The notes: generated by a model not told the origin, from the sequence alone. 43,255 bases of DNA from Planctomycetota bacterium (GCA_029260765.1 JAJDCP010000052.1:1-43255), one strand, 5' to 3'. Positions 15,303 through 24,386 are shown, counted from the first letter of the stretch. Numbers and translations are program-made.

Positions 15303-15492
15303 GGCGTGTTCTCCTGTGGTCGCCCTGGCGGTACAGGAAACACATCGCGTTCCACAACGCGCGGATCTGCGAAAAAAGTCCCCAAGTCCCTGAAATACGA
15401 AAGATTGCGCCTGCAATCCGGACGGCGTAGCGCTCGGTTTGGCATCCAACATCTTGTTAAGTTGCAAAGCCTGTTTGACAGATCGACCGACG
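15303..15492. other. intergenic region upstream of 14673-15302 gene
   Basis: A 190-base gap of lower GC than its surroundings. It has a small perfect hairpin at 15405-15420 (GATTGC/GCAATC, four-base loop) and a T-rich run on the minus strand near 15373. It presumably holds the promoter for the minus-strand gene starting at 15302; no clear -35/-10 pair is seen. Confidence 0.3.
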
Positions 15493-17220
15493 TCAGACGT
15501 CTTCGAGGCCCAACAGTGCGCGGTAGACTTCTTCCCCCCAAGCCAGACCCGCTTGCAGGTGTAGACTCTCTGCCGCCCCATCGCGCAAGGCCGCGCCCAC
15601 CAGATCCCAGGCCCGCCGCCCCAGGTGGCGCAGACCATCGACGCCCCAGTCCCAGCTCTGCTCGCGGGTAGGCTGGCCGGCTGCCAGGCGTCCCACGGCC
15701 GCCTCGACCAGCGCGGGCCGTGGTAGACAGTGCAGACATGCGAATGCCCGGCCGAAGCTGGCGCGCTCACGCAAACCCGCTTGCAAGACGACGCTGGCTC
15801 TTCGCCAGGGCAGAGCCCGGAGCAACCCTTCGAGCTCCCAACGCACGAGCTCAGCGAAATCATGCGGAGCCCAGAGACCGAAGCACAGCAAGCGGTCATG
15901 GGACGGCTCGGGAACCTTGGGAAGAGCATCGGACAGGATGTACAGCAGCGCGAGATGCAACGTGCGTCGGGCCCCCGGTTGGGTGGCGTGGTGCAGCTCG
16001 CGTTCGAGCCGGACGAAAACCTCCGGACCCAGACTGGCCAGGGACAGAGCCGCCAGCCGGTCGAGGTCGGGCTGGCTGTGGATCTGCAAGCGCGCTAGAG
16101 CCCGCTCGTCGAGGCCACGTTCGGGAAACAGGCCCAGGAACGGCCAGACGCGGCTGCGAGCGCCATCCCGCAACAACTCGCGCTCGAGCAGATCTCCTCC
16201 CCGACGCCCCGGCAGACTCCGCAGGCACTCCGCCAACACCTCGACCGATGAGCCGGGCTGTCCGCGCTCCCAGACCACCGAACGCAGCCGAATCAAGGCG
16301 TCACAGGCCTCCGGCGGCGTCCGAGCCTCTCTGATGCTGCGGCGCACGGCGACCAGCGCCAGCAGCTCGGCGGCCAGACTGTCTGCACCGAGCTGCTCCG
16401 CCAATTTCAACAGCAGGTCGACATCCAGACTGCGGGCTTCTAGAGCGGCCTCGAGCGCAGCCAGGCTGTCTGCACTCAAACGCAAGCGCCGCAGTAGAGC
16501 CACAAGCTGTTCGGGAGCCGCACGCTCCACGGCAGGTGCGAGGATCTCCAAGCCGACAGCCGGCGGAGGTCCCCTGAGCGCTTGATCGAGCAAGGCTTGT
16601 GCCCAGTGTTCCGCGCCTCCCAGCGCCTCGAACAACACGCTGCCCTCGTCGCAAAGCCGGCCCTGGCAGTCGAGCAGCTCCACCTCTTGCAGCTCGCCAG
16701 CCTCCCCCGGCTCGAGCAACAGCCCATGCCAACCGCCCTCGTCCAACAACTGGCGTGCAAGAGCGGCGAGCAGCTCTTTCGGCTGCTCTGCCGAGACACC
16801 AAAGCGCGCTGCCACCAGACTGCGTCCGCGCGCCAATTCGGGACGCAGCCCCGTCAAGGCCTGCAGGGGTCCGGGATCAGCGTGCCAGGCTCGGCAACAG
16901 AGACGGTCCAGGGCCAGAGGCCAGCCCGCCACCAACTCGGACAGCCCGGCCATCGAAAGGGGACCGAGTCGAGAGAGCACCCCCGCGACCGCAGGTGCCG
17001 CCACGACGGGCGCCGCTTCGAGCAGCGGCAGAAGCGCCGCCTCGACAGGCAGCCCCTCCTCACTGGCGAGCTCCCAGGCAAGAGCCGACAAATCCTCGAC
17101 TTCGACGTCCTCGCCGAGCTCACGGCAGAGAATCGTGGCTGCCTCGTGCGCAGGACATGCCCGCAGACACGCCATCACCCTCGCTCGTTGGCGAGGCAGA
17201 AACCAGGACCGTTTAGTCAT
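15493..17220 (-). CDS. large helical-repeat-like protein of unknown function
   Basis: A 575-residue Leu- and Ala-rich protein. It is dominated by short amphipathic helices with recurring LA-x-LA and ALxxLL patterns, resembling HEAT- or TPR-type solenoids, but I cannot define repeat units with certainty. Eight or more cysteines are scattered through it, including CLRACPAHEAATILC (18-32). There is neither signal peptide nor membrane span. Start: ATG at 17220 with GGGAG upstream. It diverges from the Ser/Thr kinase gene across a 133-base gap, so the two may share regulation. A scaffold role is possible but not shown. Confidence 0.7.
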   Translation of the reverse strand: MTKRSWFLPRQRARVMACLRACPAHEAATILCRELGEDVEVEDLSALAWELASEEGLPVEAALLPLLEAAPVVAAPAVAGVLSRLGPLSMAGLSELVAGWPLALDRLCCRAWHADPGPLQALTGLRPELARGRSLVAARFGVSAEQPKELLAALARQLLDEGGWHGLLLEPGEAGELQEVELLDCQGRLCDEGSVLFEALGGAEHWAQALLDQALRGPPPAVGLEILAPAVERAAPEQLVALLRRLRLSADSLAALEAALEARSLDVDLLLKLAEQLGADSLAAELLALVAVRRSIREARTPPEACDALIRLRSVVWERGQPGSSVEVLAECLRSLPGRRGGDLLERELLRDGARSRVWPFLGLFPERGLDERALARLQIHSQPDLDRLAALSLASLGPEVFVRLERELHHATQPGARRTLHLALLYILSDALPKVPEPSHDRLLCFGLWAPHDFAELVRWELEGLLRALPWRRASVVLQAGLRERASFGRAFACLHCLPRPALVEAAVGRLAAGQPTREQSWDWGVDGLRHLGRRAWDLVGAALRDGAAESLHLQAGLAWGEEVYRALLGLEDV

Positions 17221-17353
17221 TCAGCCGCTCCCAGACTGTTGCGCCAGCCCCTGTTCGGGGTGGCTAGGGCTGTGCAGCGGCTCGGCCGTTTTCGGCCACG
17301 CAGCTTGCGCTCAAGCCCGATCGGAAGTAAGGTCCAAAAGATCGGAACGTCGC
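17221..17353. promoter_or_regulatory. divergent intergenic region
   Basis: This gap separates divergent genes and must hold both promoters. A small hairpin GGCCG/CGGCC with a TTTT loop lies near 17285-17298. No convincing consensus boxes are seen. Confidence 0.3.
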
Positions 17354-19045
17354 ATGCCCTATACAGATGATCTCGCGTTCGCGGCCTGTGCCCTTTGGCT
17401 TCGGTACCTCTCGGCCGACCGTCTTGTCCAACGTCTCGACGAAAAACGTCTGGAGTTGGATGCCGGTATTGACCGACCCCTCGGAGTCATCCTCGCTGGC
17501 CACGGCGACCTCTCAGAAGCTCAGCTCACCACCAGCAAAGACCTGGTGGCGTTGGTGGAGCGATTGCGTCTGGACAGTTTCTACGGACGCGCCGCGTTGC
17601 GCAACCGCCTCGCCACAGCACGCCAACTCAACGAAGCCCTCGAGCGCCAGCAGAGCCTGGGCTACAACCAACGTATCGGCGCTTTGTTGGTCGAGCTGGG
17701 GCACATTGACAAGGCTCGCGATCCCGTCCTGCAGAGCGTGCAAAGACGGGTAGCCCGCAAGGAAGACGCACAGCTTGAGGAGCATGCCCGGACCGATCTG
17801 CAGTGGGACAACCTCGACCACAGCGCCCGCCATCAGGTCCTCAAGAAGCTGGTCTCACCTTTTGTCGCCTGGTTGAAGGCCATCGACCTCGACATGCTGC
17901 AAGCCTTCTCGGAGAAGGAGCGCCTGGCCCGCGATGCGCACGAGCAGAAGCAACGGGAAACGGCGCGCCAACAGCAACTACAACGTGAGCAACACCAGAC
18001 CCAGCAGCGCGAGAGGCTGGCCCGCGAGCAGCAGCTCCGTGAGCAGCAGAAACAGCAAGCGATGCTGCGCGAGCAACAAACCTCCGCCGAGCCCGTACCT
18101 CCTCCGTTCGAGGCGAACAGCAACGCCCCCATCGATGCCAACGGACGGACGATCCAGATTCCCGGCTACGAGATGGTGGCCTGCCTGGGCTCGGGCGCGA
18201 TGGGCGATGTCTACAAATACCTGCAAAAGAGCTTGGATCGCCACGTTGCCATCAAGATCCTCAACGAGGGCTTTGACGAGACCGAAGAATTCCTGGCCCG
18301 CTTCATGCGGGAGGCCCAGGCGGCCGCGGCGCTGAATCACCCGAACATCGTCCAGGCGTATGACGTAGGTACGGTGCGGGGGGTCCACTTCTTCGTGATG
18401 GAGTTCGTCGAAGGCATCCCGCTTCGGCAGATGATCGAAGAATTCGGGCCGGTCCCCGAAAAGAAGTGTCTGGACATGGCGCTCCAGATTGTGCGCGGTC
18501 TCGAGCACGCCCACCAGCGGGGAATCATCCATCGCGACATCAAGCCCGCCAACCTGATGTTGTCGCGCAGCGGCGAGTTGAAGATCTGTGACTTCGGATT
18601 GGCCAAACGGACGACCGACGACGCAGGGCTGACGAAGTCGAACGTCGCGCTCGGAACGCCGCACTACATGTCTCCCGAGCAGTGCCGCAACGAGCCCGGC
18701 ATCACGACCCGCAGCGACATATACAGTCTAGGGGCGAGCCTGTACCACCTGGCCACCGCCAACGTGCCGTACGACTCCGATAGCTCACTTTCCGTAATGC
18801 TCATGCATTGCAACGATCCGTTCCCCGACCCGCGCGAACGGTTCATCGGGCTCGATCTTAGTGACGCTTTCGTCAAGCTGATCCGGCGGATGATGGAAAA
18901 AGACCCCGAGCGGCGTTGGGATGATCCCAGCGTGCTTGCGGAGGCAGTTCTTCGAGTCCGGGCAGGCAAAGACCCGTCGCCGTCCAAACCGCGGGTCCGC
19001 AAACGGGGTCTGCGCCGCGCCTCCAACCGGCGCTTCCGCGGGTGA
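17354..19045 (+). CDS. Ser/Thr protein kinase with N-terminal repeats and Q-rich coiled coil
   Basis: A 563-residue cytoplasmic kinase. The N-terminal 130 residues hold two short copies of a motif similar to the N-terminal domain of GspE/PilB-type proteins (LGVILAGHGDLSEAQL at 43-58 and IGALLVELGHIDKA at 108-121). Residues about 188-243 are a Gln/Arg/Glu-rich coiled coil. The kinase domain spans about 270-540, with LGSGAMGDVY (278-287), Lys301, HRDIKPAN (393-400, Asp395), DFGLAK (413-418) and GTPHYMSPEQ. All catalytic residues are present, so it should be active, unlike the kinase at 9537-10409. The basic C-terminus ends in RRFRG. The start is the ATG at 17354, where family-like sequence begins. 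The next gene on the strand, 90 bases on, is a Roadblock/HTH-like protein that could be a target. Confidence 0.88.
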   Translation: MPYTDDLAFAACALWLRYLSADRLVQRLDEKRLELDAGIDRPLGVILAGHGDLSEAQLTTSKDLVALVERLRLDSFYGRAALRNRLATARQLNEALERQQSLGYNQRIGALLVELGHIDKARDPVLQSVQRRVARKEDAQLEEHARTDLQWDNLDHSARHQVLKKLVSPFVAWLKAIDLDMLQAFSEKERLARDAHEQKQRETARQQQLQREQHQTQQRERLAREQQLREQQKQQAMLREQQTSAEPVPPPFEANSNAPIDANGRTIQIPGYEMVACLGSGAMGDVYKYLQKSLDRHVAIKILNEGFDETEEFLARFMREAQAAAALNHPNIVQAYDVGTVRGVHFFVMEFVEGIPLRQMIEEFGPVPEKKCLDMALQIVRGLEHAHQRGIIHRDIKPANLMLSRSGELKICDFGLAKRTTDDAGLTKSNVALGTPHYMSPEQCRNEPGITTRSDIYSLGASLYHLATANVPYDSDSSLSVMLMHCNDPFPDPRERFIGLDLSDAFVKLIRRMMEKDPERRWDDPSVLAEAVLRVRAGKDPSPSKPRVRKRGLRRASNRRFRG

Positions 19046-19135
19046 CCCCTGGCAGAATTCGTGGCCCCATCCTATGATGGAGCAGGTTTGTCGCACCCGG
19101 AAGCACAACGCCCGACGCGCACAGCTGGAGAGCCG

Positions 19136-20176
19136 ATGCAACAGATCCGCGAGAATTGCGGTGAGGCGTGCAGGGAAGTCCTGCGTCAGTTCAAGGACGC
19201 TGTGGCCTGTGGTGCCGTAGACCTGGGGCGGGGCCGGCTGGTCACGCTGCAACACTCGATGGGCAGTTTCCCGCGAGAAGGCATCCGGATCATGGGTGAG
19301 GCGGTCGTCGAGATGTTCCAGGGCGCCAAGTTGCGGCGTATGCAATCGCTGCTGGCGACGGGAATGGACGTCGATAGCGTCAGCTACCCCAACGAAGTCT
19401 TCCTCGCGACCGAGAGCGCCAACTTCTTTCTGAAGTCGTTGCCCGCCATCGACATCGTGATCGTGATGGTCACGGTGGCCGGTGCCAGCTCGGGTCAGGG
19501 CTGGCTCAGTCTGCGGGGAGCAGTCAAAGAGATCGCCCGCGCCGCCAACGTGGCCGCCCAACCTCCCAGCGAGGGGGAGAAGAGGATGGGCAAGCTGCTC
19601 GAGAAGGAACAGAATGAAATCGGTGGGGCTCCACTGACGCCTCTCCCACGCGCGAGCGCGCGCCGGCCCAGTGTTGAAGACATCCTGGGCGACACGGGTG
19701 GCGAGCCGGACCGGGCGCGCGCGCTGAGCTCGGCTCCCGTCAAATCGCGCTCACAATCGGGGCGTTTCAACTTCCGGCCGCGGAACCGGACCCAGTCCAT
19801 TCGGGTCGGAGGCATGTTCAAGAACATCGACGAGTTGGCTGGAGCGGGAAGCCTCGAGCCAAGGAAACCGCTGCCCGCAGACGATGATCCCAGCGTACGG
19901 ATGATGAACCTGCTAGAGAAGGAGACGGCCCGCACCTCTGGCAAGCAAGAAGCCGTTCCGGCTGCCCGCAAGACAGGACGGCACGTCTTGCTGAAGACGG
20001 GCCAGCTGCTAAAGGCCGCACGACTCGCGGCGGGATTCTCCGTGCGCGAGGTGGCCAACCGCCTGCGCATCGAGAAGGGCGATTGGGACCGTTGGGAGCG
20101 CGGACAGCGGCCGGTGCCCGCACGCGTCAAGACGCAGATCATCCGCTTGATGCCCCACGCGGCGGAGTTCCTGTAG
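19136..20176 (+). CDS. possible Roadblock-like domain protein with C-terminal XRE helix-turn-helix
   Basis: A 346-residue protein. Residues 1-140 have an alpha/beta layout reminiscent of Roadblock/LC7 proteins (ACGAVDLGRGRLVTLQ, then a helix, then FFLKSLPAIDIVIVMVTVAG), but the match is weak. Residues about 150-280 are polar, Pro/Ser/Arg-rich and probably disordered; a KLLEKEQNEIGG-like motif recurs as NLLEKETARTSG. The end (about 295-340) is an XRE-type helix-turn-helix: LLKAARLAAGFSVREVANRL, then IEKGDWDRWERG. Start: ATG at 19136 with GGAG upstream. Co-oriented with the kinase gene. Likely a transcription regulator with a partner-binding N-terminus, perhaps phosphorylated in its Ser-rich linker; this is inferred. 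Confidence 0.65.
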   Translation: MQQIRENCGEACREVLRQFKDAVACGAVDLGRGRLVTLQHSMGSFPREGIRIMGEAVVEMFQGAKLRRMQSLLATGMDVDSVSYPNEVFLATESANFFLKSLPAIDIVIVMVTVAGASSGQGWLSLRGAVKEIARAANVAAQPPSEGEKRMGKLLEKEQNEIGGAPLTPLPRASARRPSVEDILGDTGGEPDRARALSSAPVKSRSQSGRFNFRPRNRTQSIRVGGMFKNIDELAGAGSLEPRKPLPADDDPSVRMMNLLEKETARTSGKQEAVPAARKTGRHVLLKTGQLLKAARLAAGFSVREVANRLRIEKGDWDRWERGQRPVPARVKTQIIRLMPHAAEFL

Positions 20177-20229
20177 TTCGAACAGAAACAGACTGGGGTA
20201 GCCTCGGCGGATAGAGCCGAAGTCGCTGG

Positions 20230-20529
20230 TCAGCGCCGCACGCCTTCTCCTCCGTGCCGTACGCCTTCTCCTCCGTGCCGCACGCCTTCTCCTCCGTGCC
20301 GCACACCTTCCCCACCGTGCCGCACCACACCTTCGGCACGGTTACGGCCGACGCCTTCTCCGCGCGGGCGGGCCACGCCTTCAGCGCCTGGCACGATGCC
20401 CAGCTGACGTTGCACACGGGCCAACTCTCGTCCCAAGCGTGCGATCTCGGAGAGGGCCGCATTCCAATCGCTCGAACGGATGATGTCTCCGGGTTTGGCT
20501 ACCGTTGGCACGAATGTTCCAGCGCCCAT
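20230..20529 (-). CDS. small protein with C-terminal heptad tandem repeats
   Basis: A 99-residue protein beginning MGAGTFVPTVAKPGDIIRSS, with a DWNAALSEI segment that resembles a motif (GD-x-I-x-x-x-DWN) common in phage-type structural or tail-associated proteins. A short coiled segment follows. The C-terminal third is a tandem array of VRHGGEG heptads, four good copies plus degenerate ones, encoded by 21-base repeats at about 20234-20320. The start is the ATG at 20529 with AGGAGA six bases upstream, much better than the longer open frame. It converges with the XRE gene. Function unknown. Confidence 0.6.
   Translation of the reverse strand: MGAGTFVPTVAKPGDIIRSSDWNAALSEIARLGRELARVQRQLGIVPGAEGVARPRGEGVGRNRAEGVVRHGGEGVRHGGEGVRHGGEGVRHGGEGVRR
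20234..20320. repeat. 21-base tandem repeat
   Basis: Four adjacent copies of about 21 bases (consensus GCCGCACGCCTTCTCCTCCGT) lie here, with decayed copies onward to about 20390. Unit length is a multiple of three, so the repeat is kept in frame within the small gene. It has no spacers and is not a CRISPR array. Confidence 0.85.
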
Positions 20530-21272
20530 GTCGTTTCTCCTTGCTCTGCAGTCTGGCTTGGGCTGATGGCGATGGATCCGCCTTGGACACCATCCATTGC
20601 CTGCCGCAGGGACCCGGGTCACGTTTTCTCAGATTCCCTGCCTGTTGGAAGTCTCGGGACTGCCCGTTACAGAAACGCTATGGGAGGCGTAACAGACGCG
20701 ATTCGGCGCGCCCGCTCGCAGATCGCTCAAGCGGGTCGTGTCCCGCCACCCATGACCATCCCATCCCACGCTGGCCAAACTGCTAGGAGCCAACGAGCTC
20801 GACGGGATGTGCGTGGCAGGACATGGGAAGCCGGATGTGCGCCTCGACTTCGTCGGATTCCTCAAGGGCAGCGAGCCGACGGGGGACGGCCTGGCCGCGG
20901 ACACGCTCGCCACCAGCTACACGCGCTCCAAATGGGACGTCGGGCAGCCGTGAGCCGATCCGCGGGCTCAGGGCTGGAACCGGTAGGGGCGCTCAGCTCC
21001 CCGAGCCCCCGGCCATACGCGCCCCGCATCCAGCTCGGCGCGCTCGAAGCGGCCCAAGTCTATCTTGGGGGCGCCGGCCTCGCCTGTCTGGAGGCCGCTG
21101 ATGGTAGCATCCGGGACGTCGACCGGATTGAGGCTCACCGTCGCACAACCCGCAGCAGATTTGACGGCCCTCTCCGTTATGCTCATTGTGTAAGAGTGTT
21201 TGGCCGGTGTTGCCTGATTTTTCAGCACTCAACACCCGAAGAGCTGTGGTGCAGAAACCGGGGAGGTAGCGG
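20530..21272. other. 743-base stretch with only gene remnants
   Basis: No intact gene is convincing. A plus-strand frame at 20762-20953 reads HPTLAKLLGANELDGM, then RLDFVGFLKGSE, and ends at a stop. It looks like the tail of a former gene whose upstream part is broken by a TGA. A minus-strand open frame at 20968-21186 (about 72 residues starting MSITERAVKSAAG) has no recognisable family or clear ribosome-binding site. The right end should hold the promoter of the 21273 gene; TTGACG at 21161 is the only -35-like box. Confidence 0.4.
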
Positions 21273-21527
21273 GTGAGTCCATCAACTTCAGATCCTCTTG
21301 CAGAGGACAGAAAAGCGTTCGACGCACAACGCCTCGAATTGGTGCAACGCTTCGGCGAAGGATGGTACGCGGTCTTCGACCAGGGCAAGCTGGTCGGCGG
21401 GTTCGATACGCTCAAGAAGGCGATCAATGCGGGAATTCGCACCACGGGACGCCGTCGTTTCTTTGTGCGCAAGATCACACGAGAGCCTGAGATGATCACC
21501 ATGCCGGGCTTCGTCGGAGTGTGGTGA
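21273..21527 (+). CDS. small DUF5678-like protein
   Basis: An 84-residue soluble protein. The core ELVQRFGEGWYAVFDQGKLV, followed by GGFDTLKKAINAG and a final FFVRKI strand, resembles the small DUF5678-type fold often encoded just before bacterial retropepsin-like proteases. The start is GTG at 21273 with GGAGGT five bases upstream. Its stop overlaps the start of the protease gene as GTGA, so the two are made together. Possible role: partner, inhibitor or substrate adaptor of the protease; unproven. Confidence 0.7.
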   Translation: MSPSTSDPLAEDRKAFDAQRLELVQRFGEGWYAVFDQGKLVGGFDTLKKAINAGIRTTGRRRFFVRKITREPEMITMPGFVGVW

Positions 21528-21970
21528 CCGTCAGGTTCGACTCAGATCCGGAGGGTCCCCTGGTCAAAGTCGTCATCGACAACGACCCAGACTGGAATCA
21601 ACTACGGGATCCTTTCTTGCCCGAGCCGCAGCCTGTCCACACGCTGGCTCTCTTGGACACCGGGGCGTCCCACTGCCTGATCGACAAGGAGATTGCTGAT
21701 CGGCTCCGGCTTGTCTCCAACGGCCCAACAGCCTTCGTCGGGGCAAGCTCGCCCATCATGGGCGACGCTCAGGTTCAATTCGCGGAGATCTATGTCGGCC
21801 TGGTCCGCGTCTCAGGGCTGGGAGACATGTTGCTGCAGATGAGGGGCATGGCGCACTGGTCCGACCGTATCGGATTGCTGCTCGGGCGGGAGTTCTTGGA
21901 TCGTTTCCGGTTCGTGTATGACGGACCTGCGAGGTCCTTCAGTCTTGAGCGCACAGAACCCTGGCCTTAG
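21524..21970 (+). CDS. retropepsin-like aspartic protease
   Basis: A protein of about 148 residues with a single retropepsin-type domain, so the active enzyme would be a dimer. The catalytic motif is ALLDTGASHCLID (near residues 42-54). Later come a flap-region-like GASSPIMG and the closing GLLLGREFLDRF, like the hydrophobic-hydrophobic-Gly motif of the family. There is no signal peptide. GTG codons at 21521 and 21524 could both start it; 21524 gives a GTGA overlap with the upstream small gene. Cellular substrate unknown. It converges with the TPR pseudogene, overlapping by 4 bases. Confidence 0.82.
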   Translation: MTVRFDSDPEGPLVKVVIDNDPDWNQLRDPFLPEPQPVHTLALLDTGASHCLIDKEIADRLRLVSNGPTAFVGASSPIMGDAQVQFAEIYVGLVRVSGLGDMLLQMRGMAHWSDRIGLLLGREFLDRFRFVYDGPARSFSLERTEPWP

Positions 21971-22901
21971 AAAAAGTGCGCCTGGCACTCGCGCACAAGG
22001 GTTGGAACCGCGTCTTCTCCGAAAATCGCGTAGCGGCGGCCGACCTGGTGGCTACGTTCGTCGCCGATGGGAAGCCCCTTCAACGAGCGCTCCAGCTCGA
22101 GCAGGCGAGCGTAGCGTTCGGCAAAGGGCTCAATCTGGAGGACCTCACGCAGGAACCCCACGCCTTTCCCGGCCCGCCACAAAGACAGGGACCGCCGGGC
22201 GTAGTCGAGTGCTTCGGATGGCCCGCCGATCGTGACGCAGTGGGGCATGACCGGATCACTGTCCTCCTGCGGAAGGTCTCCGAGCAAGGTGTGCGGGACA
22301 TGGGGGTTGTACGAGACCGCCGCACACAGCCAGCGCAGGGCATCCAGCCGGCGGCCTGCCTCGATATCGACCAGGCAGCGGGTGTACAGGTTGGTGCCGT
22401 CGGGCCCGACCCGATCGAGAAGCTCTCGCGCACGCTCCCAGGCACCGTTTCGAGCCAGCAGCTCCGGGAGCAGGTAACGCACGCCCTGGTTGTCGTTCGG
22501 ATTGAGCCGCAGGATCTCAGCGAGCCCGTCGGCCGCTTCGATGGCGCGACCGAGCTCCATCAGGGCCAGCGCTCGGCCGTGGCAGGCCCGCAGGAAGGGA
22601 CGGTTTTGCACGTAGCCCACGGGAGCTTGCCCGAGAATCCAGCCGGAACCGTCAGACGGCCGATCGTGTAGGCCATCTCGTGGTACTTGAGAGCTTGGGT
22701 CAGGTGCTCCGCATCCCAGGCGATGTTGCCGAGATGGTGGTAGGTATCGATGTGGAGCGGGTGGCGCACCAGAAACGCCTGGAGCCTGCGTTTCGACTTG
22801 CGCTGCTTCCCGGCCCGCAGGAGCCCCATCGCCGCCTCGAACGGCTCCTCGTCGGCATAGGGCAGGTACTCCCTGAAGGCGTGCTCGTCGTCGCTGCCCA
22901 T
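21967..22901 (-). pseudogene. TPR-repeat protein gene broken by a one-base frameshift
   Basis: Two adjacent frames encode one protein of about 311 residues. It starts MGSDDEHAFREYLPY at 22901 and has tetratricopeptide-like helices: HIDTYHHLGNIAWDAEHLTQ, then CHGRALALMELGRAIEAADG and later helices to the C-terminus. The frame shifts at the CCC run at 22616-22618 (plus strand). One more C would restore ...KLPW joined to GYVQNRPF. Upstream of the start the sequence runs straight into a truncated phospholipase D. Either a recent mutation or a sequencing error in a homopolymer would explain the shift. Confidence 0.7.
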
Positions 22902-22904
22902 CGA

Positions 22905-23778
22905 CTCGAGCCCGGGCGCCTTCAGCAAGCCGTGGCTCCAGCGCCTCGCAGACTGCGTTCGAAGTGAAGTATTGGTTCTCGAACAAAATCCAGTGCTTTG
23001 CGCGCGCGATCGCGTCTCGATAGAGGCTCTCTATCTCGCGGACCTCTTTGCGTCCGCGCCATGCTGGCTCGGTCCGAGATATCCCTATTGATGGGTTCGT
23101 CAGCGCCGACTCCAGCTCTGGCGGCCAGGGATCGCTCTCAACCACGACGGGAGCGAGGATTTCTCCGGTCACCACGCGCCAGCGCTCGCGAAGCAACTCA
23201 CAGAGTGCTGCGGCAGCCGGTCCCTCAACCGCGACCGAGGCGTCGTGAAATGGGCCGTATTTGGACCCATCCGGCCGGCAGCGGCGCGGATCGTCCGCCA
23301 GGTGCTCATGCGTGTCCCAACGGCCGAGGGTCACGTCCAAGCCCCCGGCGAAGGCGACCCGGTCGTCGATCCCGATGACCTTCTGGTGCTGCGAGGCGCC
23401 GAAGGGGTGCGCCTCGTCGTAGCGGACGTGGAGCCGCGGGTGCTTCGGCCATCCCCTGCGCCGCGGCCAGCGCGGGCGATCGTTGATAGCCGCCAGCGGG
23501 ACCAGCGTCCACTCGAGTACCCGGACCTCGAGCTCAGGTTGCGCTTCCAGGGCAGCCATGAGCGCGTCACGGAGCTCAAGCGGCGGCTCGGTCTCAGGGT
23601 CCAGGTAAGTGCGCGGGTTGACTTCCCAGCCGGCGATCATGATCGAGCGCTGAGCACGGGCAATCGTGGCCGCGAGCGCAGCAAAGTACGGCCCAACGTC
23701 GATCAGAACGTGGCACCGCGAAGCACGCGCCGTGCGCCAGCAGTTGCGGCCCACCACCAGGATCGGCTCGGGACTCAC
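22905..23778 (-). pseudogene. truncated phospholipase D family gene
   Basis: About 290 residues of a phospholipase D-like protein. It begins near RNCWRTARA, runs through SIMIAGWEVNPRTY and the first HKD motif SQHQKVIGIDDRVAFAGG, and reaches LFENQYFTS, which normally precedes the second HKD half. The second half is absent: at about 22905-22925 the sequence passes into the start of the TPR gene. Active PLDs need two HKD motifs in one chain or as a dimer, so the product is probably inactive. The frame stays open to 21967, so a chimeric protein could be made. Start: GTG at 23778, overlapping the upstream small frame as GTGA. Confidence 0.7.
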
Positions 23779-24008
23779 CTTTGCATTGCTCTCAGCAGAT
23801 CGTCCAGTGCTGGCGTCTCTATTGGAGGATCTTCGTCCACAGGATGGCGCTTCGCTGACTCGACCGAGCGCAGGGCGTGGACCAGATCCTCCGTCGGCAC
23901 CGCCTTCGCGCACTGCCAGCGCCTGCCCAAGAAGAGCTCGCCCTCGATTTTGCTCGTGAGTTTCCGGCCAGTGGTCGACGTGGAGTTGGGTAGGTTCATC
24001 TTGCGCAT
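23775..24008 (-). CDS. small hypothetical protein upstream of the phospholipase D gene
   Basis: A 77-residue frame whose stop overlaps the phospholipase D GTG start as GTGA, the main reason to accept it. It starts MRKMNLPNSTSTTGRKLTSK, and an alternative ATG lies three codons on. It contains FLGRRWQC, then a helix and a Pro-rich tail ending LLRAMQR. No family recognised. It could be the surviving end of a longer lost gene. Confidence 0.4.
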   Translation of the reverse strand: MRKMNLPNSTSTTGRKLTSKIEGELFLGRRWQCAKAVPTEDLVHALRSVESAKRHPVDEDPPIETPALDDLLRAMQR

Positions 24009-24126
24009 TCGGTCGCGAGTCGTGGACCAGCCCCCTGAGCGAATCTCGAGCGAGTCAATGTCGGGTTGCCGGTCTCAGCTTCGATCTGCTTGAAATCGAA
24101 GAATTCGTTGACCTGCCTGTGTGTCC

Positions 24127-24312
24127 CTTGCAATCAGGTAGTCTGCCACAGCTCGATCGGCAGGGCAAGCAGGTCGGGTCGTTCGGGGCATTGCCGGCAG
24201 CAGGAAGAGACAAGATGCGGACGATCACCATGCCAGCTGCTGGATCAATCCAGATCGATTGTCCATAGACCCCCCGCGCCGTGAACGCACCGTAATCGTC
24301 ATGGCTGCGCCA
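24127..24312 (-). pseudogene. C-terminal fragment of a beta-lactamase-fold serine hydrolase
   Basis: About 62 residues match the C-terminus of class C beta-lactamase-like hydrolases: GVYGQSIWIDPAAGMVIVRI followed by SLPAAGNAPNDPTCLP. No N-terminal part with the SxxK motif is found nearby, and the frame upstream is antisense-like sequence. There is no start codon in a sensible place. A relic of a deleted gene; the rest of the 24009-24386 gap shows nothing. Confidence 0.6.
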
Positions 24313-24386
24313 TGCACCGAGACTAACGCACTGCGGCACCAACCCGTGCCCCGTGCAACCCGGCGCTGCCTCACTGCCGAGGCCGC

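Noticed and set aside
20234..20390. Repeat array considered as CRISPR
   Set aside because: Units are directly adjacent, 21 bases long, in frame with a gene, and have no unique spacers.
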